This document shows, one piece after another, positions 34,210 through 46,214 of a stretch of 64,000 bases of DNA. Positions within the stretch are counted from its first letter, which is position 1. Every line of letters starts with the position of its first letter. The translations under genes and the position numbers were made by a program. The notes beneath the pieces are model-generated. The model worked only from the letters and a program-made list of their open reading frames with translations, was not told the DNA's origin and made no database searches. This stretch comes from Nymphaea colorata (taxonomy: Eukaryota; Streptophyta; Magnoliopsida; Nymphaeales; Nymphaeaceae), in assembly GCF_008831285.2 (NCBI RefSeq), contig NC_045139.1:19484892-19548891 (forward strand). Reading direction: 5' to 3'.

Positions 34210-36443
34210 TGGCCGGTACGTTCGAGTCTCATCTAGTATATAAAATTATGAACTTGGTCCGATGTTGGTCGGTCCGCCAAGGTTAGCCGATTAGATTGTC
34301 CGAACCAATACGATATAGGTCCCCTTTCAAAGTTAGTAGCAATGTCAACAGTTCCAGATTTTGATATATCCAATCAATTTCAAACCATTTCAGTCAGATT
34401 CAATATCCAAAACGGGATCCGAGTCAAACTGCTTTTTGTATCAGACCCAGTGTCCCACTTGGAACCGATCCGAATCCAACAAAAAGACAGAAACTACACT
34501 ATATACGGTGGATTTTTGGCTAGTTTGATCAAAGTTCGGGTCTGGCTGGCTCCATCTCTCTCAGGCTTGTCTACATGGGAGCGAGGCGAGATTTGAGCTG
34601 AGTCCAACCCACTTCAAAGAAGACTTCAGTGGACTTTTTAAGCAAATGTGAGGAAGCCAACTTATTTGACAAAGCTCTTGAGCTGTTCATACATAGACAA
34701 CAGTAACTTTGGCACCTGATTTGCCTGCATGTACCAAACCAATGAAGAGAAAACCAAAATGTATTTGCCAAGCACCTTGCCTTCGCGTGTCCGTGTCCTT
34801 GTATCCGCCGTCCATCTCGAGATCGGAGAACGCCGACCAATGACTGTTGATCTTGCGGCCGAAGAATTTGCGGCTTAATCACTTCTAAGATGAACAAGAT
34901 CAACGAATAATTGCCAAAAAAGTGTGAACTTCCATGTGTTTCAACACAACTTATCTGTACTTTATCATTTTCCGTCCTTCAAATGATTCAATCTCTATTA
35001 TTCAAGTCTTCTTTGTCGTGTTTATCAGTAGGAATGAGATCCAACACCAAGGGATTCCACGATAATGAGCATTCAAATAGCGTTTTTTAAGTGCAAATTA
35101 CAATTTTTTTTCAAAAACCTAACTTTGGCATACAAAACGCGTTCACTTGATTGAAGTAATCTAGGATAAGAATATTTACAAAAGTAACATGAAGGTTTGG
35201 TCATAATAGAAAGCATTATTTCAAGAAAAGTCTCATTGTTATTCAAAAACCCATTTAAAAGTCTCATTGTTATTCAAAAACCCATTTAAAAGTCTCATTG
35301 TTATTCAAAAACCCATTTAAGGTTTTTCCGTGGTCAACTTCTACACCACCTTTTCCGTCACCACGGTTGTTAAATTAGCAAAAAAAGGAAAAGTAGAAAG
35401 AATCTAAAAGCACAACTGACATTCATAATAATGTTCAAAAGAGGTATCTACTTAGAACACTTTCAAAAAACCCCGCAAGTTTTATAACTAATTACAAGAG
35501 TTAGCCATATTTCATAAAAGCACAACTAACCTTCTGAATAATGTTTAAAAGCGGCATTTACTTTGAACCCTTTCAAAATACTTTGGAAGTTTTACAACTA
35601 GTGTCAATGAGTTAGCCATATGTTTTGAAAATAAGAAGCTGAAAATGGCAAGTGAGATTTTATGGCATTTTACCTGTGACGATAAAATACCTACGTTACC
35701 TGACATCATACGGTATAGTATTACATATGAGGTTGAAATCAAATATGGTATTGTAAAAGTAGGCAAAATTGATAACTCCAATGATACCAAATTGAAAAAT
35801 GATATTTTGGTCCTTATTAAAGTTTTGAAGCCATAATTCGGCGCCTTGATGAAAAATTCCTGTCTTCCCCCTCTAACAACACTTAGATTGAACAATTTTA
35901 TGTCTCGCTAAAATGAATCAAACCCCAAAACTAGTATTTCTGTTGAATCCACATGATTCATTAACAACATTTTTTAGTAAAATAACAGTTCATGGCACTT
36001 TAAGCAATGGTTTACGATGCTTCCAGCAACAAATTTGTACTTTTTAGCAATTCAGCAACATTATAAATATTGGTAGATGCCAGAATAATAAGTCAAATTT
36101 AAAAACTAGACCCCATAGTTTTTAATGAAAAATGTGTTAAACAAAATGTAAAGATCCCAATATATTTGTAAAAACTATTTAAATATAATACATGCTTTGA
36201 TTAAGTTGTTTTTATGAAAAATGCAGACTTCTCTGCCATCAAAATGTTGATATCTTAGCAACGGTTTTTTTTTTTTTTTTTTTTTGCTTATTACAAAGAC
36301 ATTATCAAACTCAAAAAACTGATCAACTTAATAAATGTTTTTCATCAACCCATTCTTATGATAATATCAATTAAGGTTAGATTGCAAGTAAACACTTTAA
36401 TTGTTGCATTTAAGTAATCTGGTTTTTGTCACTCGTTGGAACC

Positions 36444-36446
<3 letters not shown>
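34210..36446. other. Intergenic region, no gene seen
   Basis: Degenerate 'gatccgaatcc' words at 34330-34560 resemble the element family at 44139-44559. A 110-residue minus frame at 34571-34903 has no recognisable motif. An exact 31-base triplication lies at 35226-35318, and a duplicated motif ('cacaactgac.ttc.taataatgtt.aaa') recurs at about 35411 and 35521. A poly-T run lies near 36267-36285. Confidence 0.5.
35226..35318. repeat. Exact tandem triplication of a 31-base unit
   Basis: Three perfect head-to-tail copies (35226-35256, 35257-35287, 35288-35318) of a unit starting aaaagtctcattg and ending acccattt. There are no spacers, so it is not a CRISPR-like array. Confidence 0.95.

Positions 36447-36520
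<74 letters not shown>
36447..36520. repeat. (TA)n microsatellite, about 37 units
   Basis: Long uninterrupted TA tract, the longest simple repeat in the window, lying about 50 bases before the left end of the Tourist-like MITE at 36574. Confidence 0.95.
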
Positions 36521-36523
<3 letters not shown>

Positions 36524-36573
36524 TAAATGAGACACTTCAATGCTAAATGGATAAGGAACAATCTCAGTCATTA

Positions 36574-36978
36574 TGAGCTGTTTGGATGACACGTTCAAAA
36601 CCTTTGCCCCCAAAACCATTTGACGAACCCAATTTTTACAAAAGTTGGTCGCGATATGGTGATGAAAAAGCTGCAACCCCAAGATTTTTCATCTAAAACC
36701 TAGTATTGGTCGGACAGGATGACACAATATATTTGAGAATGCTCTTAATGTTATAGCTATGACATAACTGTATGAACTTGATTTTTTATTTTTTTGTTTG
36801 ACAAGTATCCTCAAAAACTCATTTTTTGTCATCCAAACACAAACGAGGTTTTGAAAATTGAAACCTAATTTTTGCCTTATCATCTAAATAAGCAAACCAG
36901 GTTTGAAAAACCAAGTTTTGAGGAAACCAGGTTTTGGGAAAACAAAGTTTTAGAGAGTAGTGTCATCCCAATACCCCC
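36574..36978. mobile_element. Tourist-like (PIF/Harbinger) MITE
   Basis: The left end TGAGCTGTTTGGATGACAC and the inverted right end GGGGGTATTGGGATGACAC match at most positions, including GGATGACAC. Both ends are flanked by TTA (36571-36573 and 36979-36981), the usual 3-base duplication of PIF/Harbinger elements. The 405-base interior has no coding capacity and repeats 'accaggttttg' words in both orientations. Confidence 0.65.
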
Positions 36979-36981
36979 TTA

Positions 36982-39328
36982 ATCTTTTCTACAATAAGTG
37001 AGTTAAAAAAAAAACATGTTGAACTAACTAAATAGAATTGGGGCCTTCTAACTTTTGAGATACTTGTCACGCTATATATTCTTACAAAAAAAAAAAAAAT
37101 CGGCATTTAATTTTTCTCATATAAATTTACACGTACACTTAATAAAAAATGTACATGCAATCTGCCAATACCATACACAGATGACGGACGTTTATATCTG
37201 CTTTTACTTTTATTTTTAGATCAAATTAAAAATATTTTAAGTTCTTTTTTAAATTAAAACAAGCAAGAACTAAGCCAACAAAGGCCAATATTTTTGTTTA
37301 CGCCATTGATTCAAAGGTTCTACGAAACTTCTAAACCCACCTTTTGGTCTTCCAAGACACCGTTTGACTGAACAAATTTCTCTCTTACTTTGGTTATGGA
37401 CGCCAGTGGACACTGGACTATATATATATATATGTATGAAGGCTTGGACTTTCTATTGTATATATGTATATGAAGGACTTGGACTTCCTATTACATTTCT
37501 CAAATCATTTAGATTATAATGAAACCTCTTGTATTTAACACGTACATACACACAGAAATATGTATTATTTTTTATAATAGTTGTGGCTGTCCTGCAGTTT
37601 GGTTGGATTTCAGCAAGGCTTTGGAAATTCAACTCCAACGACCGACTCAAATTTAAAAGTCAAAGAGACGTTGAAATTCGATGGAGGAGATAAATTTTAT
37701 TGTCTCTTTAATTTTGTGAAATTTGAGATTGTATAAGACTCTTGGTTCTAAATTATTATAAAAGTCAATGTATGTAACGAATTTCGAACATTTTTTTCCA
37801 ACTTGCATACTTAGTCGGCCCTCCGAATTCATATGCAAAGTCGGGGTTCAAAATTCTTGGTTGTATCCAAATGGTCATAAACAGCGTAAAGCTAAGTCTG
37901 GAAGCCATGCACGCGTCATCCTCAACTTATTTAATGTCATGTTTTTACAAATTTAATTTTCTTGGAAAATAATGAAAATTCTATTTATTAGGACTGTTTA
38001 GGAATCTTAATGATCTTATTAATATATGCTATAGTATAAAAAAGTAACACCCACGAGAATTAAATTTTTCAAGGTCTGTCAATCCGACCAGCTATGTTGT
38101 TTCTCTTGAACACAAATTGACTCTAAACAACTTATAAAATTTGTTCTACATGCCAAAATTTCTTGGTTTATTAGATTTTAAAAAAATGATTAAGAATATC
38201 AACCCACTTAGATCATATGTGAAGAATTTATATCTATCCCACATGCAAAGATTTTCTTCGCAAGATTGTCTTGGTAATCAAATAAAACTTAAAATCAGCA
38301 CAGATCCTTCAAGAAAACAATCCTTAACCTAATCCCGAAGAAAAAGGTAATGATCTATTAGGACCAATTGAAAAATGGCTGAACAATCATAATCGGAAAA
38401 AAAAAAAAAAGGAAAAAGAAAACAAACAGTCCACTTAATGTTAGGTCCACCATCCAGAGAGACTCAGTAAGCGTGTGGAGGGGGTCATCGAAAAAATTAC
38501 AAAGAACTGCCTAACAAGAGGACAAATAACAAATGGGCGCGTTAAGTTCTTAGACATATAAAGCGAAGTGCCTAACTTTCATAAATTTCTCGAGAAACTG
38601 CTTTTCGATGAAAAATAGTAAAATATTTGACCAAATTTATTTTCCATTTTTAAAAATTGGACAGAGCTTCGAGCCGGATGAATGAACTTTAAGAAGGGCA
38701 AACCTTGTCTTTCATATATATATATATATATATATATATTTAAAAGGCCTTGTTTGTAAATTTACAAAAAAAATTCGCCGCTATTTCGACATGCTTAAAA
38801 AGTCAGACATCCATTTGTAATTAGCCAATTTGATGGGCAGTACACCATAAATCATTTCTCGACCGCAAGCTTCTCTGCCTCTCCGCGTAAGTGCAAGCGG
38901 CCAATGAAATTAAACGGTCACACTTTTGAAATGGACGGTGCAGATCGAGCCAGCCTGATCGCCTCAATTTCTCCTTGTGTGCTGCTGCCGGCAAATTTTC
39001 CCATTTTTCCAAATGCACCCAACGGTCCTTCTTGACTTCGATCAAGTTCATTCTTTGAGATGCAGCGAGGATCAGAAAATAAGTACAAAATATATAGAGA
39101 ATGTAAACGGAAGTGGTTCACTTAACGCATCTGTCTTCGTCCCATCCTCTCTATAAATATACATTCGCAAATTCTTGGTAGTACTACAAGGTCTCATCCT
39201 ACCTCTGCCCATCAATTTGTTCTCCTCTCTGATACTACTGCAAGAAAGAGTCCATTCTCTCACCAGTGAGCAGTGAAGAACAAATCAATCCTTCAGGTTC
39301 CGATCTGGGCAGGAACAGAAACTTAACC
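36982..39328. other. Intergenic region and promoter of PLP enzyme copy A
   Basis: AT-rich DNA with (TA)n tracts at about 37419-37431 and 38717-38741 and no recognised ORF. GC content rises from about 38820, and the final 200 bases hold a TATA box and a leader for the aminotransferase-like gene. Confidence 0.5.
39152..39160 (+). promoter_or_regulatory. TATA box for PLP enzyme copy A
   Basis: tataaatat in a CT-rich context lies about 170 bases upstream of the ATG at 39329. Copy B has tataaata at a comparable distance (51115-51122), which supports both. Confidence 0.55.
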
Positions 39329-42300
39329 ATGGCATCAGGTCCTCTTCTCTTCTTTCGCGATACCAACTGCAACAATGCGGAAAAGGAAGAAGCCAGTACT
39401 GAGGAATGGGATAAGTTTTCTGCCATGTTGCAGAAGAGGCATGCAACCGCTGCCGCTTCTCCGGCCTTCCGGGACGAAGTCGATGAGGAGGATGAGAGTG
39501 GGTCTTCATCTGCAAGCGATCACGATAAGCAGCAGGAGGCTGCCGAAGATCTCCGGTACCGGGCCGAGTCCTTCCGGGCGCTGCACGAAGGGGTGGTTGA
39601 TGGCCAAAGCAGCGTGAAGGAGAAGTGTGCTTGGCTAAGGTCTCAGCTGGTTGGGGAGGATGTTGAGTTCGAAACTCCATTTGGGAAGCGCCTCCTCACC
39701 TACGCCGACCACACCGCCTCCGGCAGGAGCCTCCACCATATTGAGAACTACCTCATCCAGAAAGTCCTGCCTTTCTACGGTGACCATCTCTTGCTCTCTC
39801 CATATCTAGAATTTTATGGAGCTCCTTGCTTTTTAATGCTTAGATTTATGCATTTATAGAGGTAATCTAGGGGCTGATTTTTCTACATTTCGGAAAAATA
39901 AATTGTAATTTGCTATGATATGTTCTTCACCATATCATTTTTCATCAAAGTGTCATAACTTCTCCAGCAGGCCTTTTGATGTCTATAGTTGTAAGATGGG
40001 TAACTAGAATTTCTAATTTGATCGAGTATTTGGCGGCGAAAAATGGATGTGAGTAAGATAAAACTTGCTAAACACAAAAGCCATTTGATTGTGCAAACAG
40101 GCAACACTCACACCGACGACAGCTTCGTCGGCCACCGGACGACGAAGATGGTGCATGAGGCGGCCGAATACATAAAGGCTTGCATGGGGGGCATCGCCGA
40201 CGATGCCTTGCTCTTCTGCGGCTCGGGGACGACGGCGGCGATCAAGCGGCTACAGGAGGTGATGGGCATCGCCGTGCCGTCCACGATGAGGTCGAGGGTG
40301 CTCGGCACGCTGAGGCCGGAAGAGAGGTGGGTGGTGTTCGTGGGGCCATACGAGCACCACTCCAACCTGCTCTCGTGGCGGCAGTCGCTGGCGGAGGTGG
40401 TGGAGATCGGAGTGGACGGGGAGGGGCTGGTGGACATGGAGAAGCTGCGCAGGGAGCTGAAGTCGGCCAAGTACGCGAACCGACCGCTGCTGGGTTCGTT
40501 CTCCGCCTGCAGCAACGTCACGGGGATCTATTCCGACACTCGGGCCTTGGCTCGGCTCTTGCACGAGCATGGCGCCTTCGCTTGCTTTGACTTTGCTGCC
40601 AAGTAACTGCTTTTGACATTCTACTTCGTTTTTAGGTGACCTATAATGACTTTCTTCTACTACTTTCTGAATTCAAAGCAAATGGGAAGTTGCAAACAGA
40701 GAACTTTGCTTAGCAATGATTCGGAAAAGTAGCTGAACATATATTTCTGATTTTTTTTATCAAGTGCAAACATAGTGGTAGATGCCGGCACCAAGTTGCT
40801 GCCAACTCTGCCTTCAAGTTAAAGTCAATTATTTTGAAATATGTAAACTAAATTGTCTGTTTTCTTACATATATTATCCTTTCATGTTCAACTGTCTTGA
40901 AAAAAAAAATCGATGTCACACTCAAAGCTTAGAAAACCAACAAAACACTACCTTCATTACTTCTTTAATTTCTCAAGTCCCAACCAATTTCTTTAACGAG
41001 TTCCACCGTTGCTTTACACCAATGTAAATTATTTTGATTTTCGTGGGGGCATGCAGTGGACCATATGTGAAGATTGACATGCGATCCGGGGAGCTCGAAG
41101 GGTATGATGCAGTATTCTTGAGCCCTCACAAGTTCGTGGGCGGGCCTGGCACACCAGGGATTCTGCTCATGAGCAAGACCCTCTACTGCCTCTCTTCATC
41201 GCCTCCTTCAACCTGTGGTGGAGGCACTGTCGCCTTCGTCAATGGCTTCAATGAGCAGGTACCCTTTAATCGTCCACTACGTATTCAGCAATCAAGAACT
41301 GCCCATTTGGTTTCATCTTCACCATCATGATCATATTCATCTTCTCCAGGATACCTTATACCACAAGGACATAGAAGAGAGGGAGGACGCCGGAACTCCG
41401 GCGATCGTCCAGAAGATCAGAGCGGCCCTGGCCTTCTGGGTGAAGGAGTACATGGGCTACCACCTCATCGACTCCCAGGAGACCTTTTGGCTCGGACGCG
41501 CTCTCAAGAGGCTGCTCTCCAACCCCAACGTAATCGTCCTCGGCAACACCAAGGCCAAGCGCCAGCCCATCATCTCCTTCTTGGTCCGCACGACCTCTCC
41601 GGCGGAGACGACGTCCTTCGGCGAGAAAGGGGATCCGAAAAGCGGCGTATTCATGTGGGGGGAGAGGGCCACAAGGAGAGACAAACCCCTCCATGGCCGC
41701 TTCGTCGCCAAGCTCTTGAACGATCTCTTTGGAATCCAAGCGCGTGGCGGCTGCTCCTGTGCCGGCCCCTACGGCCATGTCCTGCTGGAAGTGGGCAAGG
41801 AGAAGTCGCTGGCCTTTCGTTCTGCCATCCTAAAGGTAGATAATCTTCTCTCGTCGGTGGGCACGCTGCATATTAGATTCCAATAGAATATACCTTTGAC
41901 CATCTTTGCTTCATATTTTTGGATTTAATTCGATTTCAAATGGAAATATTCAAAGTATATACCACATCTAAATGCTCATTTTAAATTTGAAACCTGAATT
42001 CAATTTGAGTCCAACATTTAAATTCATAACCTAATCCTATTCTGCCGCATTGTTATATATTAGGATCCGATTTTTCAGGATATATGACTATATGATATAG
42101 ATGTTTATTGAGTTTTAAATCTAAATTCAAATATGGATCCAATCATATATTTATTTAAAACCAAATTCAAATCCGATCGAATGTCAGCTTTTAAATCCAA
42201 ATTTAATCCAATTTCTTGAGAATGTTAGATTTTTTTTCTAGATATAATGACTTTTGTAAGACAATTCGGTCGGATATTCAATCTGAATTAAATCGATTTG

Positions 42301-42765
42301 AGTCGCACCCACAGCAAGAATTTTCTTGTCTTCAGGCCCAAACATTTTTCCTCATGAGCTAATTAGCTCGACCTTGTTCAGGGTTACAATGGACTCAAGC
42401 CGGGATGGACGAGGGTCAGTTTCTCATACTACATTTCCTACGAAGAATTCGAGTTCATACTTGCCGCCATTGAGTTCATTGCGATCTACGGCCAACGCTT
42501 CCTCCCGCTCTACCGCTTCAACTGGAAGACCGGCGACTGGACGTTTAGGAAGAGCGCGATCGGCAGCATCGTGAAGGGCAGCCATGAACGAGCAGGCGGA
42601 GACTTCCCGCCATCACCTTCCAGTTCGAACACGTCGCTTGTCGAACGCAAGTACGTGTCATATCTCCAGAACGCCAAACTTGTCGCCAAGAACCTTCAAA
42701 AATTTCCGGCAGCCCGGCGAGTGCCCGCTGGCGTCGACGTCGACCTCATCCTCTTCAGAATCTGA
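39329..42765 (+). CDS. Class V aminotransferase / cysteine desulfurase-like PLP enzyme, copy A, five exons
   Basis: Exons are placed at 39329-39779, 40101-40602, 41057-41258, 41350-41835 and 42382-42765, giving 674 residues. The fold-type I PLP domain starts at TYADHTASGRSL. It includes the substrate/cofactor loop NTHTDDSFVGHRT, the phosphate-binding FCGSGTTAAIKRL, FSACSNVTG, and the Schiff-base lysine in SPHKFVGGPGTPG (Lys343). A Cys-rich motif RGGCSCAGPYGH has Cys520 and Cys522. Plant and bacterial relatives are annotated only as class V aminotransferase or cysteine desulfurase-like, so substrate and reaction are unknown. The 130-residue N-terminus is acidic and shows no clear targeting signal. 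The exon 2-3 junction uses gccaa|gtaact, giving Asn318 where copy B has Ser. Copy B lies 8.5 kb downstream in the same orientation. The ATG is preferred over an upstream GTG frame. Confidence 0.9.
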
Positions 42766-44138
42766 TGGCCAATGTTTTGTATTGACCTACTTTGCCAAGA
42801 GAGTTGCAAATATTGATCGCCATAACTCTCAATGTCTCTCGTAGTTTAATTTAGTTGTATATGTAGTTGGCAAGGTTGAATGCTCGAAAAGAAAGGCTCA
42901 AAGTCTTCATTACTCCTGCCTCCAAGGTCTTGAATTGGGTCGATATTTGGATGAACAGGAATATGATCAGAAGAACCAATATGAGATCGTCTAAATTAAA
43001 CGGACAAACGATTAGGAAGCCCGTTTGCCGGAGAAATCTAACGAGAGAAAATGATCGAACCTTAGTAAATCAACTCTTCATATTGTATCTAGAAAGCCAA
43101 ATTTGATAAAAACAGCTTAAGACATTGAAATTCAAAGAGTATTGTCTTCATGGTCATGTATACCTTTATTCATTCTCTCTATCACGGCTGTTACTACCAT
43201 TTGCGGCTCATATCGACATTCCAAGTGGTGGAACCGACTATGGGGACGCTGGCCACAGGGTCATGTTGGTGGCCCTTCATCTCCAAGATCCATGGTCGTG
43301 ATGGTAGAGTATTTTAATAGCGTGATATTTTTTTTATTTCTGTGGATTTTTCATCATTATAATGTTTTCTATATGGGTTATTTTTGGGCATTTTGAAAGA
43401 TAAACTGATACTTCAATCATCTCGGACCCGAACACCAACTCTCATGTTCAGGCCCGAATATATACGTTTTCCAAAATTTAATTAAGCAAAATATGGAATG
43501 CACTAATATACTGCGACGTCTCATGTTTTCCATTGGAAAAGTATGAAACTACAACCAACTTTTCTTCTCATTGCATATTGAGGATGAAACTACAACCAAC
43601 TTGATTAATTTTTTTAGACAAAAACAATTGTACGTTTTAGATTGTTTGTATTTTGCTGTTGGATTCTTTTCAGATCTATGGATGTTGAGGCAATTAGATC
43701 GAAAATGAGAGCTGTCAGTTTGTGAACTTCATAACCAACTCACATAACAAAGAGCTAGAGCTTTTATGGCTTCCGGGGTTTTATGCTGAAGGTGGGTTTC
43801 CGAAAGTAAACATTAAAAAAAGACGCTCTTGTGACTTAGAAGTTCACCGCTTAATGAGTTCATCGCTTATGGAGCACAGACAGGGTTTAGCCTCGATGAG
43901 CCAGAAATGACTTACTTTGCTCCATTCATCTCGTTTTCATCATTTCCCTAACTTATCTAGCAACATTCTCACTCTCAAATCTCAAGAAACGCCATCTCAA
44001 TACCTGCGGTTTAACTTGAGAAGAAATTCAGTGTATGCATTCAAACTTGAGGTTAACTACGATTTCAAAAACTTTATCAGAGATCAGCCACTACTCATGT
44101 GAGCTTTGGTACCTGAAGGTTTTACATGTTAGTAGAAA

Positions 44139-44559
44139 TGTCAATATATCCGATTCAGATGGGATACCAGACCAAACCATCCTGAAATAAATAGTATATA
44201 GAAAAAAATTAATATCTGAGTAACAAGTCAGATCAGTTTCTGATTTAAGAAATGGCATCCGGTCGATTCCTATTCGGGCATATATAAATGTTTGATCAGA
44301 TTCAGATTCAAATTCAAATCAGATTTACTTGTAAATGAATATCATATATCCAATACTCCTACATTTTGAAAATCATCCAGATTCGTTTCAAATTCTGATT
44401 TGTATATGAATGTAAAAGTCCAATTCAGATTGAAATCAAATTTCCAATTTAGATTCTGATATGTCATTTCTTCGTTCGTATTCAAATCTGAGTATGTAAA
44501 TATCCTAAAAAAATGGATATGATTAAGAAGATATCTGATTTGAATCTGATCCATTGACA
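44139..44559. mobile_element. Non-coding element with imperfect TIRs (TGTCAAT...ATTGACA)
   Basis: The left end TGTCAATATATCCGATTCAG and the inverted right end TGTCAATGGATCAGATTCAA match at 17 of these 20 positions. The interior is built of degenerate 'gattcaaat(c)' words. No clear target-site duplication was found. Similar blocks occur at about 31544-31710, 34330-34560 and 41930-42300, so this looks like a dispersed family whose superfamily I cannot assign. Confidence 0.5.
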
Positions 44560-46138
44560 ATCAGTACATGCCAGTGGCTATTGTTTTTCATCTTTCCTGC
44601 TTTTATCACAGGATCATTGGCGTGTTCAAGTTGGCGTTGGTAGACTTAGGATTAACAAATCAATCTTTTCATGGATTGCCAAGTTGGTCAAGTTTATTAA
44701 CTGAAAATCCATATTAACAGCCCACAATGTATACATAAGTTGCAAACTTTCGTTCAGATATTCTAAAAAAGGGTGTCAGGACAACTACTCCTGAGATCTG
44801 CATGCATCACAAAACTTTGCGTGCTTGTCACGAGTACTAAGTAAAATTCATTTCAATTGCATCGATGTGAAGTTTTATATACTTTATAATGAGGATAGAA
44901 AATACTAAACCTGAATTCAATAAGCTGTGAGACCACAGCTCATTTGTTCCATTAACTATTCATCAGAGAAAATTCATTATGTTCCTCGTCTGAGGCTATC
45001 GTTTCCACCATATATATGTCCCTGAGCTACTTGTCAAGCTCGATGTAAGTTCAGGCGCAAGCATAGATTGTGCGTTTGCATGCTTGAAAAGATAAAATTA
45101 CTTTCTGATATTCTGATTTCATCTGTACATAATTTTTAGTGAACAAAGAGTGTGAACATAACCAGTTTCGCACATACTCTGCAACTTTAGCTTCCCCTTC
45201 TGTTTTTTTTCTCGCACCATATGGTGATCTGTCTCCCTTCCATTCATCGTCGTTGTCACGACAACAACAACACAAACAGTTGGTGTTATTATGGAATGGA
45301 GAGCGATTGTAGAATCAAGTACGCTTCTCCAGTACGTGACCTATCAGTTTTTTTGGAAAATATTGGCATGAAACTGCAATGCTGCCAAGGACAGCCATGT
45401 TTGTGACTATGCATGGCCTAAAAGAGTTCAAATTGGATCTCTCCTAAGAAGAAGCCATGACCTGATGATCACAAGTCTAAAGACCCAACCAAGAAAATAA
45501 AATACGTCAATAATGTCAGTCCTAACTCAGTTGTCGAGTTGCTTCAGTTTGTTTCTTTCACGCTTCTTCTCCGATCTCTTTCGTGTGGCAACACAACTTG
45601 GTTGATCGGCGCCGGGCCGACCTATAACTTGAACGAGATGGAAACGCAATTGGACTGTAGAATCGATTTTGAAATTTCTTTATAGTTTGAATTATTAGAA
45701 AGATTAGAAATTTATCGTGAGCTAATTCTTGATCCTTTTGAATAGTCATACCATAGACTTAATTGAGTCTTTTCTCTGCACGTAGCATATATATTTCCAT
45801 GCACAGATGATTAATTGAGTCATTTGGAAGAAGTTTAGTCATATATCTTGTTGTCTTTTCAAGTTCAAAAGTAGGAAAAAGAAAAGATATTGGCATATCG
45901 TTATATGTTGTCGACCATGCTAACTTCTTTTTATTTTTTTTCAATTTGAGGAGATAAAAGGCCTCCACTTTTCACTTTCCCCTAAGGTCAAGAGTCACAT
46001 CAACTTGTATAACGAGTTGACGCTCATGTCTTTACCAGCCACCGGCTTGAAGCGGTGTGACAAAACCTTCAAGAAAACTATGCTAATCAGAATCAAGCCT
46101 GCTAGTGAAAATCGAGCCCTCAACAGAATATAAAAATG

Positions 46139-46141
<3 letters not shown>

Positions 46142-46214
<73 letters not shown>
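46142..46214. repeat. Compound (TA)n(GA)n microsatellite
   Basis: About 50 bases of TA followed directly by about 22 bases of GA. Confidence 0.95.

Noticed and set aside
35226..35318. CRISPR-like direct repeats
   Set aside because: The repeats abut with no spacers and the window is plant nuclear DNA.
36446..36682. Minus frame ending in a long Tyr-Ile run
   Set aside because: It is an artefact of the (TA)n microsatellite.
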